NCBI GenBank assembly: GCA_027485165.1
Contig: JAIXRN010000091.1
Coordinates: forward strand, 1-34,673
Direction: 5' to 3'
DNA length: 34,673 nt
DNA from: Rubrivivax sp.
GTDB taxonomy: Bacteria; Pseudomonadota; Gammaproteobacteria; Burkholderiales; Burkholderiaceae_C
In this document: positions 23,637 through 31,217 of the stretch, piece after piece
How positions within the stretch are numbered: position 1 is the stretch's first letter
How the letters are laid out: each line of letters begins with the position of its first letter
Program-made: the position numbers and the translations under genes
Notes under the pieces: generated by a model
The model's input: only the letters and a program-made list of their open reading frames with translations
Told to the model about the DNA's origin: nothing
The model's database searches: none

Positions 23637-24623
23637 ATGCCGCTGCCTGATTTGCTTGCACGTCCTCATCCCGCCCCTGCCCCTGCCACCGCCTGGCGCC
23701 GCCGCAGCGTGCTGGCGGCGTTGTCGGCCCTGGCCTGGCCCTGCGGGGCCGCAGCCGCTGAAGGCCCGCTGCGGCTGGGCACGTCCACCGCCGGTGGCGG
23801 CTTTGCGCTGTACGGCGAAACACTGGAACGGCTGGTGAACCAGCACGCCGGTCGGCCCCTGGTGCAGGCCCGGCGCACGCGGGGCACGGCCGAGAACCTG
23901 GCGCTGCTGCGCAGCGGCGACCTGGACGCCGCCCTGGTGCAGGGCACGGCCGCCAGCGATGTGCTGCAGCAGGGCGCGGCCAGCGGGCTGGAGCAAGGTG
24001 CAGCCAGCGGGCTGCGGGTGCTGTGGGCCATGTACCCCAGTCCCGGCATGCTGGCCGTGCCGGCGGCTTCTGCCGCGCGCCGCCTGGAAGACCTGAAGGG
24101 CCGGCGGGTGGTGTTCGGCGTGCGTGCCAGCGGGCTGGTGACGCTGGCGCGCCAGGTCTTCGACGGCCTGGGCCTGGACATCGACCGCGACTTCGACGCC
24201 GTCTACGTGACGGAAGCCGCCGAGTCGCCGCGCCTGGTGCTGGCCGGCGCCGCCGAAGCGCTGTGGGGCGCGGGCGAGGGCTGGCCCGGCTTCGTCGCCC
24301 TGGCGCAGGCGGGTGCGCGCTTCCTGGGGCCTGCGCCTGCCCAGCTGCCGCAGATCCTGGCGCGCTATCCGTTGCTGCAGGCGATGACGGTGCCAGCCGG
24401 CCTGTACCCCGGCATCGACGCGCCGCTGGCGACGGTGGGTTCGGTGAACCTGATCCTGGCCCGCGCCGGGCTGGACGATGCGCGGGCCGCCGCCTTCGTG
24501 CAGGCGGCCCAGGCCGTGGGCCCGGCCTTTGCCGCTGCGCTGCCGCAGGCTGCCTTCAGCACCCTGGCCAATACCCGCGCCAGCGTGCCCGCGGCCGAGC
24601 TGCTGCACCCGGCGCTGCGCTGA
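23637..24623 (+). CDS. TAXI-family TRAP transporter solute-binding protein
   Basis: This 328-aa periplasmic binding protein has a Tat-like signal (TAWRRRSVLAALSALAWP, then AAAAE). The mature start LRLGTSTAGGGFALYGETLERLV is the TAXI signature, and LVQARRTRGTAENLALLRSGDLDAALVQG follows. TAXI proteins deliver solutes such as glutamate to fused TRAP permeases, but no TRAP permease gene is adjacent, so it is an orphan here. An in-frame duplication QGAASGL-E-QGAASGL lies at about residues 104-118, close to the first lobe. It follows the aldose dehydrogenase gene by nine bases and converges with the GST gene 14 bp away. Confidence 0.9.
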   Translation: MPLPDLLARPHPAPAPATAWRRRSVLAALSALAWPCGAAAAEGPLRLGTSTAGGGFALYGETLERLVNQHAGRPLVQARRTRGTAENLALLRSGDLDAALVQGTAASDVLQQGAASGLEQGAASGLRVLWAMYPSPGMLAVPAASAARRLEDLKGRRVVFGVRASGLVTLARQVFDGLGLDIDRDFDAVYVTEAAESPRLVLAGAAEALWGAGEGWPGFVALAQAGARFLGPAPAQLPQILARYPLLQAMTVPAGLYPGIDAPLATVGSVNLILARAGLDDARAAAFVQAAQAVGPAFAAALPQAAFSTLANTRASVPAAELLHPALR

Positions 24624-24637
24624 GGCGGCGCAGACGC

Positions 24638-25321
24638 CTAGTCCACCATCGCGTAAGGCCCGCCGACTTCCAGCGCGCGCGCATAGGCCGGGCGGGCGTG
24701 GATGCGCGCCAGCCAGTCCATCAGCCGCGGGCGCGACGCGTTCAGGCCAGCACGCGCGGCCGCCGCTTCGACCGGGAAGCTCATCTGGACGTCAGCCGCG
24801 CTGAATTCGGCGCCGGCAAACCATGGCCGGCTGGCGAGCTCTGTTTCCATGAAGTCCAGCAGCCGCTTGATGTTCGGGCCGATGAAGCTGCTGGTCACCT
24901 TGTCGGCCACGCCCTTCACCACGGGCTTGATGAAGAAGGGCACGGGCGCGCTGCGCACCTTGTCGAACACCAGCTTCATCAGCAGCGGCGGCATCAGGCT
25001 GCCTTCGGAAAAGTGCAGCCAGTAGGTGTAGCGCCGGGCCTCGGCCGTGCCCGCGGGCGGGCGCAGCCGGCCGCCGCCGTAGGTGTCGACGAGGTATTCG
25101 ACGATGGCGCCTGATTCGGCCACCGTGATGGCCGGCTGCGCGGTGTCGTCGGTGATGACAGGGGACTTGCCCAGCGGGTGCACGCGTGCCAGTTCGGGCG
25201 GCGCCAGCAGGGTCTGCGGGTCGCGGGCATAGCGCTGCACCTGGTAGGGCAGGCCCAGCTCTTCCAGCAGCCACAGCACGCGCTGCGAGCGCGAGTTTTC
25301 GAGATGGTGAACAGTGATCAT
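24638..25321 (-). CDS. Glutathione S-transferase family protein
   Basis: This is a 227-aa cytoplasmic protein. The N-terminal thioredoxin-like domain includes MITVHHLENSRSQRVLWLLE (the Ser/Arg-type GSH site), LGKSPVITDD with the cis-proline, and the glutathione-contacting ESGAIVEYLVDTYG. The helical C-terminal domain contains WFAGAEFSAADVQMSFPVEA with the conserved N-capping SAAD. It is closest in feel to the fungal/bacterial GST groups with an HLxxSRSxRxLW start. Substrate unknown. The 77-bp gap to the next gene upstream holds nothing clear. Confidence 0.92.
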   Translation of the reverse strand: MITVHHLENSRSQRVLWLLEELGLPYQVQRYARDPQTLLAPPELARVHPLGKSPVITDDTAQPAITVAESGAIVEYLVDTYGGGRLRPPAGTAEARRYTYWLHFSEGSLMPPLLMKLVFDKVRSAPVPFFIKPVVKGVADKVTSSFIGPNIKRLLDFMETELASRPWFAGAEFSAADVQMSFPVEAAAARAGLNASRPRLMDWLARIHARPAYARALEVGGPYAMVD

Positions 25322-25398
25322 GGCCGGATTCTGCGCCGGCCCCGGCCACGCCCTTGTGCTTGTTCAGGCACAGGCCCCGGCGGAGGTGGCCCGCCGCT

Positions 25399-25824
25399 TC
25401 AGCCTTCCGACAAGGCCGTCGGGTGCCGAGCCCCTGGCCAGGCGCCGGCCGGCGGGCGGCTGGGCAGCGCGAACTGGGCGACATTGGCGCGCCGCACCAG
25501 ACCGCGAAAGACATTGGCCTGGCTGTTGCGCTTGACCGAAGCCATGCCGGCCGCCAGCCCCGACCGGCTGCCATAAGGTTCGCTGCGCGCCAGGGTGTGC
25601 TGGCGCTCGTCCAGCACCTCGAACCATTGGCGGCCGTCGGGGTCGGTATGGCGCACGTAGCACTCGGGGCGCTGGGCCTGCCGGCCCAGCAGGGTGGCGG
25701 CGTCCAGGGCGGCCTGGCGGCTCCAGAACACGCGGCTGGTCAGCACCGTTTCGTGGTTGCCGGCACGCAGCGTGAACATGAAGGCGCCGTCGTCGCCTTC
25801 GATGAGTTGGAAATAGCCCGTCAT
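25399..25824 (-). CDS. YegP-like protein with two DUF1508 repeats
   Basis: This is a 141-aa protein from the ATG at 25824, preceded by a strong AGGAG site seven bases upstream; the open frame continues beyond it but without conservation. Two DUF1508 repeats are seen: YFQLIEGDDGAFMFTLRAGNHETVL...SRQAALDAA at 4-50, and WFEVLDERQHTLARSEPYGSRSGLAAGMASVKRNS at 66-100. The second domain is followed by a Pro/Ala-rich tail. The YegP family is small, widespread and of unknown biochemical function. Confidence 0.87.
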   Translation of the reverse strand: MTGYFQLIEGDDGAFMFTLRAGNHETVLTSRVFWSRQAALDAATLLGRQAQRPECYVRHTDPDGRQWFEVLDERQHTLARSEPYGSRSGLAAGMASVKRNSQANVFRGLVRRANVAQFALPSRPPAGAWPGARHPTALSEG

Positions 25825-25901
25825 GCCTAACTCCTGAAATTTGGGGATTGCGATCGTTTGCAGGATGCTGGGGCTGGGGGCAGGGCTTGTCACCGTCTTA
25901 G

Positions 25902-25921
25902 GGTCGGGGACCACCCCGACC
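25902..25921. terminator. Hairpin GGTCGGGG/CCCCGACC
   Basis: This is a perfect 8-bp stem with a 4-base loop in the 204-bp gap between the response-regulator stop (26029) and the yegP-like start. On the minus strand it could end the kinase/regulator transcript; no long U-tract follows (CTAAGACGG). On the plus strand it is followed by TTTA, but no plus-strand gene precedes it. Confidence 0.4.
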
Positions 25922-25970
25922 TTTAGGGGGTCTCGATGGCGCAAGATGTAAGCAGGCGTGTCGTGCCGCC

Positions 25971-26039
25971 GCGCTTGCGCGGCTTGTCGAGTTGCGCTTG
26001 CGCGGCTTGTCCAGTCGCGCCGATGCGGCTAGTCCAGCG
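25971..26039. repeat. Three tandem 23-bp repeats overlapping a gene end
   Basis: The units are 25971-25993, 25994-26016 and 26017-26039. The first two differ at only two positions (GCGCTTGCGCGGCTTGTC plus GAGTT or CAGTC). The third (GCGCCGATGCGGCTAGTC plus CAGCG) is more diverged and contains the stop codon and final codons of the response-regulator gene. The repeats therefore probably arose by duplication of, or next to, the gene's 3' end. Confidence 0.8.
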
Positions 26040-26679
26040 TCACCAGCCGGTGCTTCAGGGCCGTCAGCACGGCTTCGGTGCGGTTGTCGGCATGCAGCTT
26101 GGCCAGGATGTTGGTGACGTGGAACTTCACCGTCGGCATGGCGATGGCCAGGCGGTTGCTGATTTCCTGGTTGCTCAGGCCACGCGCCATCAGGGCCAGC
26201 AATTCGCGTTCGCGCGCCGTCAGGTCGCCTCCCAGGCTGCTGCGCTTTTCGCCCGCCACCAGGGCGTCGGTCACTTCCGGGGCCAGCACCCGATGGCCAG
26301 AAGCCGTGGCGCGGATGACGGTGATGAGTTCCTGGGCCGACGCGTTCTTCAGCAGGAAGCTCGAAGCCCCGGCGTCCAGCGCACGCTTGACCTCGGAAGG
26401 GTCCAGCAGGCTGGTGAGCACCACGAAGCGTGTCTGGGGCAACAGCGGCCGCAGCGCGGCGATGGTGGCGATGCCGTCCATCTGCGGCATCACCAGGTCC
26501 ATCAGCACCACGTCGGGCTTCAGCGCCGGGGCCATGCGCAGCGCGTCTTCACCGCTGGCGGCGTCGCCCACCCATTGCAGTTCGCGTTCGGCCTGCACCA
26601 TGGCGGCCAGGCCGTGGCGGATCATCGGGTGGTCGTCCACGACGAAGATGCGAATGCCGGGTTTCTGAAGAGGTTCCAT
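26029..26679 (-). CDS. NarL/LuxR-type response regulator
   Basis: This is a 216-aa cytoplasmic transcription factor. Its receiver domain has the acidic pair Asp15-Asp16, phosphoacceptor Asp61 (LMDLVMPQMDG), Thr/Ser at 89-90 and Lys111. The C-terminal LuxR-type helix-turn-helix (about 150-212) includes LTARERELLALMARGLSNQEIS and TVKFHVTNILAKLHADNRTEAV. It closely resembles LiaR-like regulators. Its start is three bases after the kinase stop, so it is the cognate partner of that kinase. Confidence 0.95.
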   Translation of the reverse strand: MEPLQKPGIRIFVVDDHPMIRHGLAAMVQAERELQWVGDAASGEDALRMAPALKPDVVLMDLVMPQMDGIATIAALRPLLPQTRFVVLTSLLDPSEVKRALDAGASSFLLKNASAQELITVIRATASGHRVLAPEVTDALVAGEKRSSLGGDLTARERELLALMARGLSNQEISNRLAIAMPTVKFHVTNILAKLHADNRTEAVLTALKHRLVTLD

Positions 26680-26682
26680 AGG

Positions 26683-28251
26683 TCAACGAGCCTCCCAGCT
26701 CAGTTCAAGTTCGATTTGCGTTCCGCCGCCGGGGGCGCTTTCCAGTCGCAGTGCGGCCCCCAGCTCGGCGGCGCGTTCGCGCATGTTGTCCACGCCGAAG
26801 TGCCCTGGGCGTTCGGCGCCGAGGTCGAAGCCGCAGCCGTCGTCGCTGATGCGCAGCCGGCCACGTCCGGGCACGGGCACGGTCCACGACACCTGCACAT
26901 GGCGGGCGCCGCTGTGGCGCGCGATGTTCGACAGCGCTTCCTGGGCGATGCGATAGAGCTGCACGCGCTGGCGCGAAGGTGGCCCGTCCTGGGCCTGCAG
27001 ATGGGTACTGATGGCGATGTCGCTGCGCCCGCCCAGTGCTTCCACGGCCTGCTGCAGCAGTTCGTTCAGCCGTGCACCTTCCAGGGCGTCGGGGCGCAGT
27101 TCGAACATCAGCATGCGCATTTCTGCCAGCGCGCTGCGGTTCAGCCTTTCCAGCGTCTGCGCCTGCTGGCGCGTGGCGGGGTCGATGTCGGCCTGCCGCG
27201 CCAGAGTGCCAGCCAGCAGGTTGGCGGCGAACAGGGTCTGCGACACGGCGTCGTGCAATTCGCGTGCGATGCGGTTGCGTTCAGCCATCACGGCCACGTC
27301 GCGTTCTTCGGCCAGCATGTGGGCGTGGTGCATGGCCAGCGCGGTCTGGCTGGCCACCGCCTGCAGCAGTCGCACGCGCGGGGGGTCGAAGTGCCCGGGC
27401 TCGCCGTGGTCCACGCGCAGCACGCCCAGCACCTGTTGGCGCACCTTCAGCGGCACGGCCATCCAGGCGCGAGTGTTGCGGTACAGGGCCGACGTGCGGG
27501 CATCGTCAGTGACCATTTCCCACAGCCAGGACAGCAGGCCCTGGTGAGGCTGGTTTTCAACGATGGGCGTACCGGCCGTTTCCATCTGTTCGTAGCGCTG
27601 CAGGTTGGCGCGCGACAGGCGCAGGCCGGCCAGGTCTTTCAGCGCCAGGCCGGCGACGTCGGCGTCGTGGCTGCGGTAGCCCATCAGCACCACCGGGCGC
27701 AGGGCGCGCAGGCCTTCGCGTGCCCAGACCGACGCGCTGCTGTAGTCCACGGTCTGTTCCAGGGCGCCCAGCGCTTCCGTCACCAGGGCGTTGATGTCGC
27801 CCTGCTGCGCCAGCCCGATGGACAGGTCCTGCAGCGACGACAGTTCCTGCGTGCGCGACTGCAGCTTCACGCCCAGCGCGGCGTTGCGCGCTTCCAGGGC
27901 CTGCTGGCGCTGGCGCGCGGCGTCGACCAGACGGCGCAGCGCCGTGCTCAGCGCGTGCAGGCCGGCGGTGGCCGACTTGTACGGCACCTGCAGATTTGCC
28001 GGGGCGTCGTCGCGCAGCAGCTGCCGGGCACTGTGGGTGATGTCCCGCGTCGCACTGTCGCTGCGCCAGGCGAGCGCGGCCGACACCAGCGTGGCCAGCG
28101 CGCCGGCTGCCAGTGCCCACCAGCTCGTGTCTGGCGCCAGGCCGGCCTGCCAGGCCAGCGCCACAGCCGCGGCAACGCTGACGCTGCCGCCGGCCAGCAG
28201 CACCTGCCCTGGCAGGCTGAGACGGTCGAAGAGATGTTGAGCCGGGCGCAT
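26683..28251 (-). CDS. NarL-type sensor histidine kinase with GAF domain (LiaS-like)
   Basis: This 522-aa protein has two hydrophobic helices near the N-terminus (about 17-37 and 44-62), a helical linker (LRRLVDAARQRQQALEARNA), a GAF domain (about 140-310), then HisKA_3 with His333 in RNRIARELHDAVSQTLFAAN. The ATPase domain contains YRIAQEALSNIARHSGA, ISDDGCGFD and FGVDNMRERAAELGA. There is almost no periplasmic loop, so the signal is probably cytoplasmic (via GAF) or within the membrane. It lies nine bases after the channel-like gene and three before its regulator, forming an operon. Confidence 0.94.
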   Translation of the reverse strand: MRPAQHLFDRLSLPGQVLLAGGSVSVAAAVALAWQAGLAPDTSWWALAAGALATLVSAALAWRSDSATRDITHSARQLLRDDAPANLQVPYKSATAGLHALSTALRRLVDAARQRQQALEARNAALGVKLQSRTQELSSLQDLSIGLAQQGDINALVTEALGALEQTVDYSSASVWAREGLRALRPVVLMGYRSHDADVAGLALKDLAGLRLSRANLQRYEQMETAGTPIVENQPHQGLLSWLWEMVTDDARTSALYRNTRAWMAVPLKVRQQVLGVLRVDHGEPGHFDPPRVRLLQAVASQTALAMHHAHMLAEERDVAVMAERNRIARELHDAVSQTLFAANLLAGTLARQADIDPATRQQAQTLERLNRSALAEMRMLMFELRPDALEGARLNELLQQAVEALGGRSDIAISTHLQAQDGPPSRQRVQLYRIAQEALSNIARHSGARHVQVSWTVPVPGRGRLRISDDGCGFDLGAERPGHFGVDNMRERAAELGAALRLESAPGGGTQIELELSWEAR

Positions 28252-28260
28252 CGCGAGCCG

Positions 28261-29607
28261 TCAGACCGGAGGAGGGCCCTGCGGCGGGGTGCTGGCCCGG
28301 GCATCGGCTGCGGGGTCGGCGGGCGCGGTGAGTGGGGCAGGCGGTTCAGGCGCTGCCGGCGATGTGTGGGGCGCATGCGGCGCCAGCGCGCCAGAAGTGT
28401 TCTGGCCCGGGTGGGCATCGAACGAGGCCAGCACGCGGTCCAGCACACGCGCCGCGGCATGACGGCCGCCCACGCCCAGCGCCACGCCCAGGCCGATGGC
28501 CAGCGCGCCGACCACCGCGCCGAAGGCGATGCTGACGATTTCGGCCGGCAGCCCGGCCTGGCGCAGCGCCAGCGCACCGGCAAAGAACAGGATGGCCGCC
28601 CGCGCCGCATGTCCCAGCCAGCGGCCGTTGTGCAGGCTGCTGGCCTGCAGCGCGCGCGCGGCAGCTGAACCCAGAAAGACACCAGCTACCAGCAGCACCA
28701 GGGCCACGGCCACGCGGGCTGCGCCGGCGCCGAGCGTGGCCACCATCTCGGTCAGGATGGGCAGGCCCAGGATCTCGCTGGCCTGGGTCAGCGCTACCGT
28801 GATCACGGCCACCAGCACGCCCGTGCCGGCCAGTTCTGACAGCGGCCGCCCGGCGATGCGCAGCGGCGCCGCGCCCAGCTTTTCCGGCAGGGTGTCCAGC
28901 CCCAGGCCGGCCAGCAGCGCACTGGCCAGGTTGGCCAGTGCGCGGCCGATCAGCACGGCCACGCCCACCACGATGGCGGCCGAGAACAGCTTGGGGATCA
29001 GCACCGTCACCGTTTCCAGCAGGCGCGACAGCGGCTGCGTGAGCGCGTCCAGCCCCAGCGGCTGCAGCGCTGCCACCAAGGTGGGCAGCAGGATCAGCAC
29101 GTACACCACGGTGCCGGCAATGCCAGCCAGACCGCCTTCACCCAGCGCAGGCGCCAGCCCCAGGCGTTGCGCCAGTTTTTCAGATCCCGCCGCGCGCAAC
29201 AGGCCGCTGGTGATCTGCCGCACGATGCGCGCCAGCAGCAGCCCCACGCCCAGCACGACGGCGCTGCCCAGCAGGTTGGGGATAAAGCCCATCAGCCGCG
29301 ACAGCATGGCGTTCACGGGCGCCAGGAGCCCGTCCAGTTCCAGCGTGCCCAGCAAGGCGGGCAGGGCCAGCAACCACACGGCCGCGCCGGCCACGCCGGC
29401 CAGCGTGGTGCCCAGGCCTGCGCTGTGCAGGCGTTCGTCAAGCTGGGCGCGTTCCCAGGCGCGCTGCACGGCCAGGCGCAGCAGCCTGGCACCCAGCCAG
29501 GCCGCAGCCAGGATGGCCAGGGCGGCCAGCAGCCGGGGCGCAAACGGGCCCAGAAACCCGCCGGCAAATTGTGTGATCGTGTCGAAACTGTGCTTCAGCG
29601 GCTCCAT
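28261..29607 (-). CDS. Conserved-TM-helix (mechanosensitive-channel-like) membrane protein
   Basis: This is a 448-aa protein with many hydrophobic helices and repeated amphipathic segments of the conserved TM helix type (PF05552), for example [23 protein letters not shown] and [22 protein letters not shown]. It resembles Pseudomonas CmpX. The beta-domain typical of MscS proper is not visible; the C-terminus is a Pro/Ala-rich tail. It may gate or sense membrane tension. It is the first gene of an operon with a sensor kinase and regulator, and its promoter lies in the divergent region 29608-29855. Confidence 0.83.
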   Translation of the reverse strand: MEPLKHSFDTITQFAGGFLGPFAPRLLAALAILAAAWLGARLLRLAVQRAWERAQLDERLHSAGLGTTLAGVAGAAVWLLALPALLGTLELDGLLAPVNAMLSRLMGFIPNLLGSAVVLGVGLLLARIVRQITSGLLRAAGSEKLAQRLGLAPALGEGGLAGIAGTVVYVLILLPTLVAALQPLGLDALTQPLSRLLETVTVLIPKLFSAAIVVGVAVLIGRALANLASALLAGLGLDTLPEKLGAAPLRIAGRPLSELAGTGVLVAVITVALTQASEILGLPILTEMVATLGAGAARVAVALVLLVAGVFLGSAAARALQASSLHNGRWLGHAARAAILFFAGALALRQAGLPAEIVSIAFGAVVGALAIGLGVALGVGGRHAAARVLDRVLASFDAHPGQNTSGALAPHAPHTSPAAPEPPAPLTAPADPAADARASTPPQGPPPV

Positions 29608-29682
29608 GCCCTGCCTTTGTCAGTCGCCCGCGTCCCGCGCAGACACCTGCACACCTGACCGTCACCAGACTGTCAAGGCATG

Positions 29683-29716
29683 TTAGGTGGGCACATCTGC
29701 GCAGAACCGAACCTAA
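29683..29716. promoter_or_regulatory. Candidate operator in the divergent region before scoA
   Basis: TTAGGT (29683-29688) and ACCTAA (29711-29716) are inverted 6-bp arms around a CTGCGCAG palindrome (29697-29704). They lie in the 248-bp gap between the divergent channel and CoA-transferase genes. The symmetry is slightly off-centre and arms this short can arise by chance; no regulator is assigned. Otherwise 29608-29855 shows only the scoA ribosome site. Confidence 0.25.
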
Positions 29717-29855
29717 AGTACGGGACCGTAGCAGGTGCCTGGCTGCGCTTTCAAGCCTTGGGGGCCTGCTGCAGGCGCCGCCAGCGCTGTGGCTGCGTAG
29801 TACGCTCGGGACCGTTCGCAACCAGATCGCTCCCTTTGCCAAGGAGCCCATCAGC

Positions 29856-30563
29856 ATGAAGAAGGTTTACCCCAGCGCTGCCGCCGCGCTGTCCGGTGTC
29901 GTCCAGGACGGGCAGATGCTCGCCGTGGGTGGCTTCGGCCTGTGCGGTATCCCCGAAGCCCTGATCGCCGCGCTGCGCGACAGCGGTGCCAAGGACCTGA
30001 CGGTCATCAGCAACAACGCAGGTGTCGACGGCTTCGGCCTGGGCCAGCTGCTGGCCACGCGGCAGATCAAGAAGATGATCAGCAGCTACGTGGGCGAAAA
30101 CAAGGAATTCGAACGCCAGTACCTGGCCGGTGAACTGGAACTCGAATTCACGCCCCAGGGCACGCTGGCCGAAAAGCTGCGTGCTGGCGGCGCCGGCATC
30201 CCGGCCTTCTTCACCCGCACCGGGGTGGGCACGGTGGTGGCCGAAGGCAAGGAACTGCGCGAATTCGACGGCCACACCTATGTGATGGAACGTTCGCTGG
30301 TGCCCGATGTGTCCCTGGTCAAGGCTTGGAAGGCCGATGAATCGGGGAACCTGGTGTTCCGCCTGACGGCACGCAACTTCAACCCCGCCGCGGCCATGGC
30401 GGGCAAGCTCACCATCGTCGAGGTGGAAGAGATCGTCAAGAAGGGCGCCATCGACCCCGACGCCGTGCACCTGCCCGGCATCTACGTGGACCGTATCGTG
30501 CTGAACGCGAACCCCGAAAAGCGCATCGAGAAGCGCACCCTGACCGAGAAAGCGGGAGTCTGA
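29856..30563 (+). CDS. scoA: 3-oxoacid CoA-transferase subunit A
   Basis: This 235-aa subunit of succinyl-CoA:3-ketoacid (SCOT-type) CoA transferase activates acetoacetate for ketone-body or short-chain acid catabolism. The ATG has an AAGGAG site ten bases upstream. Signatures: [20 protein letters not shown] at about 20-40, [19 protein letters not shown], and [22 protein letters not shown], all typical of subunit A of the SCOT family. Subunit B follows after two bases. Alternative family members use other acyl-CoAs, so exact specificity is inferred. Confidence 0.94.
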   Translation: MKKVYPSAAAALSGVVQDGQMLAVGGFGLCGIPEALIAALRDSGAKDLTVISNNAGVDGFGLGQLLATRQIKKMISSYVGENKEFERQYLAGELELEFTPQGTLAEKLRAGGAGIPAFFTRTGVGTVVAEGKELREFDGHTYVMERSLVPDVSLVKAWKADESGNLVFRLTARNFNPAAAMAGKLTIVEVEEIVKKGAIDPDAVHLPGIYVDRIVLNANPEKRIEKRTLTEKAGV

Positions 30564-30565
30564 CC

Positions 30566-31207
30566 ATGCCCTGGACACACGACCAGATGGCCGCCCGCGC
30601 GGCCCTTGAACTGCACGACGGCTACTACGTGAATTTGGGCATCGGCCTGCCCACCCTGGTGGCCAACTTCGTGCGGGCCGACATCGAAGTCTGGCTGCAG
30701 AGCGAAAACGGCATGTTGGGCATCGGCCCCTTTCCGACCGAAGACGAAGTCGACGCCGACCTCATCAACGCCGGCAAGCAGACCGTGACCACCATCCCCG
30801 GCAGCAGCATCTTCGGCAGCGAGACCAGCTTCGCGATGATCCGCGGCGGCAAGATCGACTTGTCGATCCTGGGCGCGATGCAGGTCAGCGAAAAGGGCGA
30901 CCTGGCGAACTGGATGATCCCGGGCAAGATGGTCAAGGGCATGGGCGGTGCCATGGACCTGGTGGCCGGCGTGGCACGTGTGATCGTGCTGATGGAACAT
31001 GTCGCGCGCAAGAAGGACGGCGGCCACGACCTGAAGATCCTGCCCCAGTGCACCCTGCCGCTGACAGGCGTGGGCGTGGTAAACCAGATCGTCACCGACT
31101 TGGCCGTGATGGACGTGACGCCCCAGGGCCTGAAGGTGGTGGAAATGGCGCCCGGCGTGACGGCCGAGGAACTGCAGGCCAAGACGGGCGTGAAGCTGCT
31201 GTTGTAG
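30566..31207 (+). CDS. scoB: 3-oxoacid CoA-transferase subunit B
   Basis: This 213-aa partner of subunit A carries the catalytic glutamate: Glu47 in [14 protein letters not shown]. Other signatures are [50 protein letters not shown] and [21 protein letters not shown], all characteristic of SCOT subunit B. The ribosome site GGGAG overlaps the end of subunit A, consistent with coupled translation of a heterodimer. The gamma-glutamyltransferase frame begins 11 bp downstream. Confidence 0.95.
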   Translation: MPWTHDQMAARAALELHDGYYVNLGIGLPTLVANFVRADIEVWLQSENGMLGIGPFPTEDEVDADLINAGKQTVTTIPGSSIFGSETSFAMIRGGKIDLSILGAMQVSEKGDLANWMIPGKMVKGMGGAMDLVAGVARVIVLMEHVARKKDGGHDLKILPQCTLPLTGVGVVNQIVTDLAVMDVTPQGLKVVEMAPGVTAEELQAKTGVKLLL

Positions 31208-31217
31208 CTGCGGGCCA

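Noticed and set aside
22749..24608. A 619-codon minus-strand open frame opposite the aldose dehydrogenase and TAXI genes
   Set aside because: Shadow frame caused by third-position GC bias; the plus-strand products are recognisable families.
25936..28668. A 910-codon plus-strand open frame opposite the kinase and regulator genes
   Set aside because: Mirror frame of well-supported minus-strand genes; His/Gln/Arg-rich with no domain.
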